Shown here one piece after another: positions 1-11,818 of a DNA stretch of 64,000 bases. This stretch comes from Isoetes taiwanensis. Lineage: Eukaryota > Streptophyta > Lycopodiopsida > Isoetales > Isoetaceae. The DNA is taken from NCBI GenBank assembly GCA_021234155.1, contig JAJEKV010000679.1, forward strand, positions 55,143 through 119,142. Reading direction: 5' to 3'. A program made the translations under genes and the position numbers. How positions within the stretch are numbered: the first letter of the stretch is position 1; every line of letters starts with the position of its first letter. The notes below the pieces were generated by a model. That model was not told the DNA's origin. It worked only from the letters and a program-made list of their open reading frames with translations, and did not search any database.

Positions 1-923
1 AATGAGAGCAAATGACAGCAGAACAGATAAGAAGAAATGAGGCTGAAGAGGTTGCATTGAATGAAAACGTGACATAAGAACTGCATTTTCAGCAGAACTT
101 GGAGTCTTTTTCTGACTTCGAACCTCCCAACCACCCAAAGCTTTGATACTGCAAACTCCAGTGGATTCTACAGCAGGATTCTACGCCCCAAGGAAAACAA
201 ACAAGCGAATAGGCTGCCCTTTCCACTTCTCAACCACTCTCGCCGTTCTCAGCCTACGCTCTTTACGCCCTTTTTCTCTACAAAGATTTCTGCTCTCAAC
301 AAAGATTTGTCGCCGCCCTTTCTACGCCCTTTTACGCTCTCGGCAAAGATTTCCTCGCCCTCTCTGGCTCCCTCGCTTCTTCGCGGCACGCTCTAAGCCC
401 TCAAGAAAGCTCCTCAAGCAACGTCTTCTTCGCTCCTCAGCAAAGCTTCTCAGCAACGTCTCTCAGCCGACAGAAGCCCCTCAGGTCCATGGGACTACCT
501 CCTTCCCCTCACTTCTGGAAAACTTCCGTGATTGGCGAAGACATGGAGTGCACGAGGCAATTCTGCATCAGAGTAGGCAATTGAAGGGAACTACTCTGTA
601 CGTCGACCAGGATCTTAACTGGCTGCAACAGAGTCCCGTCTGACCGGTAGCTCCTAAGTGAGGGGCCGGCCATAAGGGGAGTGCCGCCGGTCCGTCCGGT
701 GGCAAGCTTAGATTTTAGGCTTGGCCAGCCTGAGGTCACCCGATGCAATGCATCGCTTCTTGCCACTCTCAAGCATCGCCACCCGGTACCCTATCAGCAT
801 CTCACGCTCATTTCCTCCACGCTTCCTCAAGCCAGCTGAATCGCTTTCGGTACATGCCGCACACCGCTCCCCGGTGAACAGGAGCAGATCATCGGCGTCT
901 ACATCAAATGCCAACAAATAGAA
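1..923. other. Leader-like DNA before LINE remnant
   Basis: No convincing gene is visible. Positions 240-480 are pyrimidine-rich, with loosely repeated phrases built around CTCTC, CAAAGATTT and TCAGCAA. Open frames on both strands here look like by-products of skewed composition. The stretch runs into LINE coding remnants and may be that element's 5' untranslated region, but this is inference only. Confidence 0.35.
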
Positions 924-3170
924 TTGTGCCTACGGATGGTATCTTGGAACCGTTGGGGCTTGGTTGGCGAAAGGGGAGAGTCTCAACTCTATTGCACTAG
1001 ATATGGATCTCATTTTCCCTCATGGAAACATGGAACATGCAGGCAACCTGATCGCCGAACCTCGGGCTATCTGCATTTCACATTTTGTTCAATGAGTGCA
1101 GGGCAAATGAGGGCATGGCGGGGTTGCCTCGCTACTATCTCGTGCAACCTTGGGGCACTCGGTCGCTACACAAAAGCATTGCGGTACAATCGCTACTTGT
1201 GGGTGCCGTGCGGCATGACGGTGGCAACATTCTCTTCATAGCGACATGCTACTTTCCACATGCCGAGAAACGCTTTTATAACACTCATTGGGATGTGGAT
1301 AGATTGGAGCCCTATGTCAATCTATATGATGACATACAGCAGCACAAACATTTGGGCAAGATTATGTTGCTTAGCGACTTTAATGCACGCACGGGAGTCG
1401 AGCAGGTCCCAAAATTTGAGCCCCTGACAGAGGACGTCTTGCAGTTGAACCCCACAGAGGTGGCTTGGTCAAGGATATCAGATGACAACCATATTTCGCG
1501 CTATGGCGGCGGGGTTGTTGTTCTTTGGGTAGTATCTTTGACCGGTCATTTGTAATGGGTTGGCACAATGGCCATCTTTCAGACTGTGCAAGGCGGGGAG
1601 AACCAAGAGGGCGGCTCCAGTGTGGTGGATTATCTGCTAGTTGAGGAACAAGATCTGGACATGGATATCCATTTTTTCATTGGAACAGACACTCGGGACG
1701 AGGAAGTGGACTCGGACCACCAGCCCTTGTTCGTGCATCTCCATTGGCAAGCTCCCCTTGCATCTACTGCCTCAACACCCCAGGTGCCCCTTGCTGGACT
1801 ACGACCGTGCAGGGACCTATGCCCAGCTGCTTTGAGCATGACCTGGCAGGACTGCTGCAACTCCCCACACTTAAGCAACAACGCTTTCCGGTGACTCACA
1901 CAGCCCTGCATTTGTTGTTGAGATGCTTTGGGAGAGGCCGCTCCACGGTGAACCTCGGCGCTACCACCTTCCCCAAGCGATGGTTCGATGATGAGTGTCC
2001 GGGAGCTCAAACGCACCACCCGGCCAAATCAGGATCCCACCTCCCGCTTGAGGCCATCAGTCAATACCGCTCCTTCCTCAAGAATAAAGCGGATACCTCG
2101 CAGAGCACCAGCAACAGATGTTTGGTCTCCTGGATCGGCACCCCAAGATCTGGAAAAGAGTCTTGAGCAAGACTGCGCAGCCCACAGGGAACATCACCTC
2201 GGAGCAATGGCTAAAGTACTTGCAACAGCTTTACGACCCGCTCGGGGGCCGGACACCAGTCCCTCCACAGATAGGCATGGTTCTGGTCGTCACAGAGGGG
2301 GATGTCATCATGGCCCTACAACGTCTAGCTAATGGGAAGGCAACAGATTTAGATGGCATGCAAGCGGAACTTCTGAAATGGGCTAGGCCTCCACTGGTGC
2401 CTGTCCTCACGGCATTGCAAGAAGGCTTCCCTCCGCAGTGGACCACTAGTAAGTTGTGCCCATATACAAGGCAGGGGACCCTCACTGCCCAGCCAACTAT
2501 CGTACTATTATGGTCAGCTCTCTCTTTGCAAAACTATTGGCTGGCATCCTTGAGCAGCGGCTGACAATATGGACAGAGGAGGCAGATGTGCGAGTTCTCA
2601 CACAGGCAGGTTTTCGGCCCAGGCTTCCACCATTGATCATATCTTCACTCTGCGCACATTGATTGAGGATAGCAGGAATCACTGGCAAAACTTGTACTGC
2701 TGTTTCGTGAATTTCGCAAAAGCTTTTGACACAGTGCCCCCAGGCCGTATCACATCGTCAGGACAGCCGGCAATCAGTAGTATTGGAGTGCGTCAGGGTT
2801 GCCCCCTCTCCCCCACACTCTTTGGCCTATACATTGACCAGCTGGAGGTGCGGGCGCCCATCTCATGCATCACACAATCCGACAACTCATATATGCTGAC
2901 GATGTCAACCTCCTGGCCTATACTCCAGAGGACATGCAACGTCACCTGGATGCTCTTGACACTTTCTGCCGATTCACTGGCATGAGACTTAACTTGGTCA
3001 AAACTAGGGTCCTGCTAGTTTCATCATCCCGTCAGCCAAGGGTTCCCTCATTCACTTACCAGGGGCAAGATGTAGAGGTGGCTCCGACCTACAAGTACTT
3101 GGGGATCGAGTTCTCTACTACCATCCATTGAGATGCTGCCATCAGATTGCGGGTCACGGCAGGTTGGAAA
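924..3170 (+). pseudogene. Degenerate LINE ORF2 (endonuclease-reverse transcriptase)
   Basis: This is a non-LTR retrotransposon polyprotein broken by several frameshifts and stops. The order is endonuclease then reverse transcriptase. In the endonuclease part, LLSDFNAR lies near 1370-1390 and the catalytic SDHQPL motif is encoded from 1712. The RT part has the fingers region (PANYRTI) near 2485, FAKAFDTVP near 2720, GVRQGCPLSPTLFGLYID near 2785 and the YADD active site at 2892-2903, each in a different frame from its neighbours. The active-site residues themselves are intact. The C-terminal zinc-binding tail is missing here, but a tail of similar style occurs alone at 19046-19438. The LINE clade cannot be assigned safely. 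The copy is dead. Confidence 0.85.
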
Positions 3171-3388
3171 GCACTGTATGCCATGCAGAATAACAGCCAC
3201 AAGGCAGAGTTGTATGTCTGGTACCACCAGTCACACTTGTTTCAGGCCTTGGTCGAGCTGGTCCTAGGTGCCTCCAATCATAAATGACTATAAGCAAAAC
3301 GAGGGGTGCCCAGAGGCCCCAACATACGATCTGGGCCATAGGATCGACGAATCGGACGACTGTTGTAGTCCAGGGTGCACCTCGTTTA

Positions 3389-3492
3389 GAATATGTAGCA
3401 AAATAACAAGGGGTTCCAGGGGGGCTTGATATGGATGTAAAAATAACAAATCCTGAAACCATAGACCATATATCCCTAAAACAATTGAATGG
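3389..3492 (+). repeat. Dispersed 104-bp repeat, copy 1
   Basis: This block matches the reverse complement of 32478-32581 over its full length with few mismatches, covering the phrases GATATGGATGTAAAAATAAC and CATATATCCCTAAAAC. Both copies lie beside LINE remnants, so the block may be part of a larger dispersed element. It carries no recognisable coding potential. Confidence 0.75.
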
Positions 3493-3499
3493 AGTGTTA

Positions 3500-4105
3500 T
3501 AAAAAAAAACATAAATTCAAGATAAAAAATAATCACATTAGCTCACTGGGTACATTGGTCATAGTAGTCTTATTAGATGTAACGGGCCCATGGTAGACCG
3601 CTCGAGTATTCGAACCTTGAATGTGCCTGTGGGGCGTTCCCGAGACACGGGCATAAATGGGTAGAAGCGACTACTCATAAACGTCTAGACGGTTTTCCCC
3701 AGTTGATTAAGGGCATGTCGGTTAGGTACGTTACAGTTGGTATCAGAGCAGGTCTCGAGCTCGAGTCTCCATGGGTGCTTATATGCATGGGTAATTTGCA
3801 AAGACTTAGTAATCATTGTGATATAGTATGACATAGACATGGTATAGCCTTGGATGCTCGAGGACGAGCATAGTTCTAGTGGGAGAGACTATAACGGGCC
3901 CATGGTAGACCGCTCGAGTATTCGAACCTTTGATGTGTGCCTGTGGGCGTTCGGAGACACCCGGCATAAATGGGTAGAAGCGACTACTCATAAACGTCTA
4001 GACGGTTTTGTCCAGTTGGTTAAGGGCATGTCGGTTAGGAATGTTATATTAGAACATTGGGTTATTTTGGTAGAGGTTCGAGCCCCCGTATTCTAAAATC
4101 TTAGG
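3500..4105 (+). mobile_element. tRNA-like SINE copy interrupted by a TRIM
   Basis: The two halves, 3500-3577 and 4054-4105, form one unit when the TRIM and one TTAGA duplicate are removed. A pol III A-box-like stretch (TAGCTCACTGGG, 3539-3550, 11 of 12 consensus positions) is followed, about 60 bp later in the joined unit, by a perfect B box (GGTTCGAGCCC, 4075-4085). A diverged copy with the same order lies at 18040-18175. The repeated, tRNA-like promoter layout points to a SINE. The 3' end and any A tail are not clear. Confidence 0.55.
3578..4048 (+). mobile_element. TRIM retrotransposon, complete, 471 bp
   Basis: This is a miniature non-autonomous LTR retrotransposon. Its direct LTRs lie at 3578-3735 and 3890-4048 and are about 158 bp each. 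Between them are a primer-binding site complementary to initiator tRNA-Met (TGGTATCAGAGC, 3738-3749) and a polypurine tract (AGTGGGAGAGAC, 3878-3889). The 154-bp interior has no coding capacity. The element is flanked by a perfect 5-bp target duplication, TTAGA, at 3573-3577 and 4049-4053. The LTR ends are TG..CA on the left copy and TA..TA on the right copy, as C-to-T decay of methylated DNA would produce. It must have used enzymes from a larger Ty3/gypsy element. Confidence 0.9.
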
Positions 4106-4350
4106 AAAAGCCGTATAGAGGTTCGATATTCCCTCAATTCAAGCTTAACTGCATCCACTTGAACTGCATTCTTAGAACTTCATTCTTTGAGCTTAACTGC
4201 TTTCGTTCTTAGGGCTAAACTGCATCCACTTCATTGCATTATCAGAGCTTCAAAAGCTGAGAAAAGCTTTTCAACAAAAGCTGCTGGTCTCATTTCCTCA
4301 GCTATTGAGACTGTTGATTTTGGTTAGAACAACTTATTTTTGGACTTGAT
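4054..4350. other. Non-coding, short internal repeats
   Basis: No gene is seen. Phrases such as AGCTTAACTGC and CTGCATCCACTT recur between 4140 and 4250, giving a weak degenerate repeat. The stretch ends at the left target duplication (GACTTGAT, 4343-4350) of the hAT-like element. Confidence 0.5.
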
Positions 4351-4740
4351 CAGTGTAGGTTCCGTACGCGTACGGAACCTTTTAAGTACTTAAAGTACCG
4401 GATTCAGACGTATTGTAACGACGTAACAATTATCGTGTTTGTGTCAAATTTTTTTTGTCCAGATCGCATGCAGACGTAATGATTTAATAGGTACTTGTGA
4501 CATTGCCATACAAGGCGTCGACGTTATGTTAATGTGTAAAAGTAATTTTTTTTTCTCCAAAATTGCCCTAAACCTAAACCTATGCGTCCCTTCCCGCCGC
4601 TCGCAGAGTCCAGCTTCGATGCCATATCCAGCATCGTCTATGGCCACCACTATCTATCGTTTTGCTATGGTCTATTGTTTGTGAAAAATCACAGTTAGAT
4701 GCTGAGCCACCACTATATCCATAAGCATTCAACTCCGGCG

Positions 4741-5170
4741 GGTGATCCAGAGGTAGTAGGAACAAATCCGATCAAGCTTAACCAAGCTTCACCCCCATAC
4801 TGGTCTGTACCATTTTGCATCTCTTTTCTCCTGTAGAAAATCGTATTAAGGCAGTTTGCTAGCCACATCATTTACAATGGTGAGTATAAGTTTCAATCTT
4901 ATGGTTTTTAAGCTTTCTTTACAGTTCTAAACGAAGACAATGTGATTGCTTGCTTTCCTTTCTTATTAATATAGATTTTGCATCTGTTTTTTTTTTGCAT
5001 AATACAGGTGATCCTGCAGCTGTAGGCACAAATCCGACCAAGTTTAACCAAGGTTCATCCCATATGGCCAAGGCCCAAGCTTCAACTTCTGTACCATTTT
5101 TGCAGCTCATTTTTCCCGTGAAAAATCGTATTATAGGCAGATTATGCTAGCCAGATCATTTACAATGGTA
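4741..5170. repeat. Diverged tandem duplication inside the hAT-like element
   Basis: The block at 4741-4881 is repeated at 5007-5170. Shared phrases are GGTGATCC, ACAAATCCGA, TTCTGTACCATTTT-like text, AAAATCGTATTA and ATCATTTACAATGGT. The copies differ by many substitutions and indels. Short open frames in both encode a similar phrase (GTNP-KxNQ), so this could be captured exon material, but no family is recognised. Confidence 0.6.
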
Positions 5171-6339
5171 TGGTAATGAATGAAATCTTGGACGGTACTA
5201 GTACTATATGTTAGCCTAAAACCTGGAATTTTAGCCTAACCTCAAAGGAATCTTAAACAGAATGGTTAGAACCTCCAGATCACTTAGGGTGATCAATCCT
5301 TGTCATATGAAACCAGAAAATTCATTTTTGAAGTGCTAGTTTTTTCAAAATCACTAGAGTCCCCAAACAGAAAAAAACGTCGAGCAAAAAACTGAACTTG
5401 CAGGACACATCTTGAGAGATTTTGAAGATCTGATTGGTGTTATAAGTGGTCAACAAAGCGGAGGAAAATGGTGGAGAAGATTTGACTTGATTTGAATAAG
5501 GGAGGGTCAAGAAAATCGAGGTCAAAGGCAGGTCAAAAAGTTGGCGGTGCCAAAAGCAGAGAGCCAAATTTTGCAGATGGAGTTTGATGGGAAATTTTGG
5601 GTTGGGATCTATGCGAACAACTACAAAATAGCCTCTAGATCACGTGCAAAAAGGTTTGAATAGCAAAAGGATGTTTTAGTTTCCCGTAAGTAAACAAAAC
5701 CTCAAGAAAAGAACAAACTCAGAATTGATTATGAAAAGAAATCTTTTTATATGTTTTTCTCCGAATGTATAGGTTTCTAGGATTCCTATAAGGATGAAAT
5801 ACAACTATCCTGAAGAAGATATAATCTCCGAGTAAGTGTTTTTGGTCTTGTTTTGGTTTTTGCTTTTTAAAAAGAGCAATGCGTAATTACAAAAATGGAT
5901 GTACAATGATGAAAACGATTTTTCAGGCAAAGACTATGCATTATAGCAATGTGGTACGAAAGTTTGATAATGTCAACAGGTATTACCAAAGTTTGAAAAT
6001 AATAATGCTTGAGTAATAATGCTTGAGAGCAATTTCAAGATTGTATATGAGTCTTTCGAGGGCTTCAAAAAATACCAATGAAGTAATATGGAATGATTAT
6101 TTAAGTTTGCAATCGAGGTGCTTCGATCTTGAAACAGGTCACAACGAAGGGGACTTCAATCTCGAGCGAAATAGAGCTGGAATCCGAAAGGGAGCGAGCA
6201 AAATGATATCAAAAATATTCAAAGTCGCCAAAATCACAGAGGTATATCTCTGAGGGGCGTCCCGATTTGATCTGTAATGTTGGTTTAAGAACTGTTCTTC
6301 CCACAAAACTAGCTCGGCCGAGTGCTTTAAGGCCACATT

Positions 6340-7669
6340 TGAGCAATTTCTCATGGATCAAGTGCCACAGAGGGTCCCCAAGGTCTCGGAAAAGGTTCAG
6401 GAGTTGATCTCGGGGGAAAATTGGCGGGATTCAATCAAATTATGGCACGAATTGGCCGAATTTAGCAGCTTCCCTATTTTCTAGGGTTCGTCGAAAATTT
6501 TCAAATGGCATATATCCCACAGGCACAAATGAGTCTGGCAGCTTCTGTATATAAGGAATAGTGTTGACCCCACTATTAAGTTTACGTGCCACGCAGAGGG
6601 GACACCCACCAGAACCGCCCCCCCACACGCCACGGAAAAAATTGGGGTGACCGAACTATCATGCGTAATTAGATAGGGTAGATAGGCTAGAATAGGTTTT
6701 TTATTTTTTTGGCACGCATCCCAAGAATCCAATTTTGAAGGCCTTCCCAAGGGTTTTTTTCAAATTTAAAAAGGCTATGTTAGCTCTTTTTTGCCAAGCT
6801 TTCCATCTAGAAGGTTTTCAGGTCAAACTGAAATATTTGAATTTTTGTCCATTTTGACCCATGGTCAATGAATATTGCAACATAGGGATGGTGAAAAAGT
6901 CATGGGAAAAGATGGGAAAAAGGGTGTAAATAGGCTATACTAGGGTTTAGGAAGATGAAATGAGAATGAGAAAAGAGTTTTCTTGCCTTTGAAGTTTTTC
7001 AAGATCATTAGGGGGCAATTCTCAATTGAGGGTAGGATCAATAAGAAAATGGGTAGTGAAATGATGGGAAAAGGTCTCAAAAGTGGAAAAAATGGTGAAA
7101 GAAAGGTTATAAAAGGTTCATAGGACATAAAAAGGTGGATATGGAATGAAGACAAGATGGGTACCTCAGAAGCACTTGATTTCATCTCGCATTGTCTCTA
7201 ATGCTCAAATCATACCTCATAGTGAAGATACATTTGCTCAAAGCCTAAGGGTCTTCCAAACTTCTATAAGGGTCTTCCAAACTTCAAGGCTAGAATAAGA
7301 GCACATTTCACTTCCAAGATGGCATCCTTATGTGTGTGTGACTTCAAACTACTAATGAAACTCAAGCAAGCTTCATAAGGTTGAGCTTTGGTAAAACAAC
7401 TTGTGCTTCTTTTTGATAATCTTGCTATAGCCTTTGCCTGGTCTTCAAATCAAAGGAAAATGTTAAGCAAATGGGAATGTGTCTAAAGGTATTTTACCTC
7501 AAGGAAAAGATTAGGCTATAAAAGGAGATCCCCAATGCCTTCCAAACTTGGTCAAATGTCTTCCAAACTCTAATGGGATCACAATAGCTCGAAACTTTTC
7601 CTTAGAGGAAATATGGATGAAACAAAAGTTTTTGATAATAGATGCTAGTCCATGTTGCCGAAATGGGCA
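6340..7669 (-). repeat. 3' LTR of the Tat-like element
   Basis: Direct repeat partner of 11819-13142. It has no coding content; minus-strand open frames are composition artefacts that recur in the other LTR. The plus-strand left end reads TGAGCAATTT and the right end reads AAATGGGCA. The exact terminal bases are uncertain by a few nucleotides. Confidence 0.85.
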
Positions 7670-8785
7670 ACATCTCCCTCAAAGGAAAGAATAGGCTGGT
7701 CCCCCAGCCCCTCAACGGATGTAAGCTTAGACCGAGGATCTTCAAATACCGGTGCGGTGTGACGAATGATGTAGAGGAATGGAATGAATGGTATGAGTGT
7801 GAGATGAACTCGCTATGGTGGAAATGTGGTGAAAGCATTGTAGGGAATGAAAATAAAAGGATAGAAGGTTGAAATGGAATGTAGGGCAACTTATAAGTGA
7901 GATGAAAATGGAGGAGAAAAGAATGAACACGCATATGAAAGAATCAAGGTTAGCATGAGTGCCAAGCAAGATGTGGAAAATTATATATGGATAGCACTCT
8001 AGAACTCCAATGGAGAAGCAAGGTCTTTATGAAGAATAGGCGGTTTAGAAGACAGATGAAATGTTTTAACAAATGGTCCCTGTCATGACAACATAGAGCC
8101 CATTAATAGGTAATAATCAAAGTCTTCATCCCTTGTGGTCACATTTCTGCGCACTAAACAGAAAAAACACAATATCAAACCTCAAAGGAAATATGCTAAT
8201 CAAAAGAAATATTAAAAAACTCAGCTTTGAAATTATGAACTAACCCATTCTAAGCTAGAACAAATGCTTATATAGAAGTGAAGAGGCTCAAGCAGGGCAT
8301 GCGAGGCCAATATCTTTAAGGTGTTGAATATTAATGGGATTTGGCGGTTCTAATCATGTACCAAGATCTCGCCAACCTATAAGATGAGCACCCATCTCCT
8401 AAAATCTGATAGGGACCCTCCTGTGGATTTTCAAACTTTGAAAGCTTTCCTTCATCTTTAGCATTCCACTTTAAAACTAGTTCCATAGGTGTAAACTTGT
8501 CTTGTAGTTTGTGAGCAGCCTTGAAAGTCTGGCCGCACTCTTAGCCTTCTTCAAAGAAGTTGTAATTCTCTGCAACAAACCTTTCTTCATCTAATTTTAA
8601 AGAACTTCATACACAGTGCTTCAAGGCTTCAAAACTCCAACTCCAAATTTTGAGTGCCATCCTTAAAGAAGGTATCTCTAACTCGACTGGAATAATGACC
8701 TCTACTCCATATACTAAACTGAAGGTGAGGCATTAGTAGCTGCTTTTAGAAGTAATTCTATGAGCCCAAAGAGCATCATATAATT
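7670..8785. other. 3' interior of the Tat-like element, non-coding
   Basis: This lies between the integrase remnant and the 3' LTR. No protein family is recognised in any frame. It may be the retrotransposon's long 3' untranslated region or a lost integrase C-terminus. Confidence 0.5.
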
Positions 8786-11620
8786 TCAAGTGCCAATCCC
8801 TTTGGTTTTGGCAAACTGTTTTCTGCAAAATACCCTTAAGCACTTTGTTAGTAGACTCAAATTTGGCCATTTCCTTGAGGATAACAAAGCCGAGCTTTTC
8901 ACATGCTTGATCTTGAGACTTGAAACAAGGAAATTAATAACTTCATTAATAAAAGTAGAGCCTCTATCGGTCAAAATTTTAAAAGGAATGCCAAACCTAG
9001 AGCAAATATTCTCATGCAAAAAATCTAGCAATAGTATGGGCATTTGCTTTCCTTAAAGGTGCCGCTTCGACCACTTAGTGAACAGATCAGAAATACAACA
9101 ATGTATTCATGTCAATGAGGATGGAGGATTGATAGGGCCAACATAGTCCAATCCCCAAACTTGAAATGGACCAGGGGAGACAATTCCTATAAGAGGAGCG
9201 GGGATGCAAGATTCTTTTGCCAAAGATCTGGCATTGATGACAAGTCTTTATAATATCATAACAATCTTTAAATAAATGAGGCTTAAATAACCAGACCTCA
9301 ATATTTTTTGGTAGTTTGTGTTCACGCTGCAAAATGACCACCACAAACGCTTTTGATTTTGACAAAGTACCGTAGGCAGCTTCATCTTCATCAACACATC
9401 TTAAGAGTACGCCATCCCTATTTACCTTGCACAAGATGTCACCAACCAAGGAGTAAGTCAAACATTTTAACTTAAACTTATAAGCTTGGCTTTTTGAAAA
9501 TTCGAGAAGGTATCTCGATCTTGAAGGAACCTCCTAATAGGTTGTTGCCAACCTTGAGCTGGTATAGTTGACAAGTCCTGTTCATTTACAACAAGGTTAG
9601 TCATTTCTTCTTCTTGTATCAACTCCTCATGTTCAAAGTAGGCGCCAGGGCAAGTATAAACCGGGTTGTTCAATACATGAATAACCTTTACCTTTAAATC
9701 ATAGGATTGAAGTCTACAAGCCCACCTATGAAGCTTAGGGTTTTCTAATTTCTTACCATACAAAAGGGCATGGGGTTCTCTTTTGCATGTAGATAGTGGT
9801 TTGGGATTTTGTAAAAAGATGACCTGTCTCTCGATCAAAAAGATGAGAGCAGCAGCACTCCTTTCTATCTTAGCATACTTCTCTTCGGTTTGAGACCATT
9901 GTTTGCTTGCAAAAGCAATAGGGTGTCTATCCTGCAAAATGGCAACTCCAGCCTTTTTAGTGATGGTTATGTAAACTTTAAATGGTAATGAAAGGTGCGA
10001 GTTTTTAAAAGTGTAGAATGGCAAATAGCCTCTATGATCTGCAAAAAGCTTTTTCACACTCATCAGTCCAAACAACAGGGCCTATACTTACTTTCTCTTT
10101 TACTAACTTGGCCTACTCTAGTCAACTTAGAGAGGGGACTAATAAGGTGAGAGAAATTAGGCACATACACTCTTAAGAAAGAGGTCATTCCCATAAATCC
10201 CTTGACTTCTTTAATTGTCCGGGTGTTTGAAGCTTTTTTAAAGCTATGATCTTCTCTTCACTACTTGAAGGCCTTTAGCAGAAACCTCATGGCCTAAGAG
10301 CTGGCCTTTGGGCCAAAAAAGATGCACTTCTTTGGGTTTAGATTAACTCCAGTTTGTTCGACAATGTAAATATCCTTGTTAGCTCGAAATATGATCACTT
10401 GTACCAGTACCTAAGCATAAATCATCAAGATAAAACTGAATTGCTCGGGGAGTCATGTTTGCAAAAGACAGTATCCATAGCTCTCCGCGAAATGTAGCAG
10501 GGCATTCATTAAGCCAAAAGGCATCCTTTTCATTGCATAAGTTCCCCATGGAGTAATGAAGGATGTCTTTGGTTGATCTTCCTTTTTGATGCTAATCCGA
10601 TTAAAACCAGAGAAACCATCAAAAATGAGTACATAGACTTGCCGTACCAATTGCATAAAGTATTTCTTCCAAAAAGGCAAAGGGTAACAATCTTTGTGGT
10701 AGCTTTATTTAGATCTCTATAATCCACACATATTCTTAGAGAACCATTCTTTTTAGAACTCCGAACAATACAAGAAACCCAAGAAGGGTTCACAATGTCA
10801 ACTATCAAACCTCGACTCTCGATTTTGAATAGTTCTTGCTTGATAAGATCTAAAAGTGAGGAATTAATTCTTCTCAATCTACGCATGGCGGGTTTAGTAT
10901 CTTCACGAACTTTTATCTCAAACTCACAAATGCTCCTATCAACCCCTTTCAATTACGAATATTCCCATGCAAAAACATCCACCCAATCTTCAAAGTACTT
11001 AATCATTTTTTACCTTTGCAATCTTCATCATATAGATCTCCCATTTGCAAAGTCCTCGACATACCTCCTTTGTGCACTTCAAGTTCTTTGTGTGATTCCT
11101 CTTGTGCTAGGTTGATGGTCAAGATAGGATGAAACTGAGAGAGTTCATCTTCATCTAGGACATCTTCCTTGATAGCTCCCTCAGAGAGATGCTCTAAGAG
11201 TGTTTTCCTGCACAAAGAATCAGCCTCAAAGTTTTAGACCTTGAATATGATAAATTTCCCAATGAAAAAAAGTTAGCAATTCTCGAGCTTGTGTGTTCAG
11301 ATCCTCCATATCTTGATGTTTTGTTTGGTATTCTCCCGTAACTGTTTGCAAACAAGTTGTGAGTCTCCATAGATAACAATATGGGAAATATTCATGAACC
11401 TTGCTTCCCAGTAGGCTGCAATGAGGGCCCTATATTCTCTGCATTAGAAGAAATATTAGGATGAATCCTCCCTATCTTAGTCATCGACTTAAGATGCATC
11501 CTTCGAATAGCGCGGAAGAAGCAATCCCTAATTTTTAGACATACCTCCATCAAACCAAAGGTAGGCCTTGTTTTCTTTTGGATCAGGGAACTCTACATGA
11601 GCAAAGTTGATAACTTCTGC
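8786..11620 (-). pseudogene. Tat-like pol remnant (second RNase H, RT, RNase H, integrase)
   Basis: Read on the minus strand, domains appear in this order. An RNase H-like domain comes first at about 11600-11250, with WFDGG near 11540, NAEYRALIAAYWEA after one frameshift, and IYGDSQLVCKQL near 11350. A linker at 11215-11003 is rich in E and D. Reverse transcriptase follows, with VDYRDLNKAT near 10700, PFGLMNA near 10500 and active-site YLDD at 10421-10432. The gypsy RNase H (about 10000-9600) includes PIAFASKQWSQTEEKYA and YDLKVKVIHVLNN. Integrase starts with an H..C zinc region (TCHQCQIFGKR) near 9200 and a core fragment (ILTDRGSTF) near 8960. Stops and frameshifts throughout show that it is inactive. 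A second, archaeal-type RNase H is a hallmark of the Tat branch; its position upstream of RT is unusual. Confidence 0.8.
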
Positions 11621-11818
11621 ATTTATATCAACATCTAGACCTAAACTGTAAACTCCTAACTCTTCTTCCTGCAAAATATCCACATCTATGAATCTAATGT
11701 TAGCGTAAGGGTCGGTTTGGTTTACAGTTTAATGGAAGTTGCTCCATTTGAAATAGTGCAAATACCTTCGGACCATATAGGCCTAGCATCTCTTTGTTTT
11801 CATCCACCTTCTTCCCAA

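Noticed and set aside
3539-4085. A functional tRNA gene
   Set aside because: A and B boxes are present only after removal of the TRIM, the cloverleaf cannot be drawn, and the unit is repeated in diverged form.
6139-6354. Possible transposase frame in the left arm of the hAT-like element
   Set aside because: No hAT dimerisation or catalytic motif is visible, and the frame runs into the LTR.
9087-9461. A host zinc-finger gene from the H..C motif
   Set aside because: The motif sits between RNase H and integrase core remnants and is the normal integrase zinc region.
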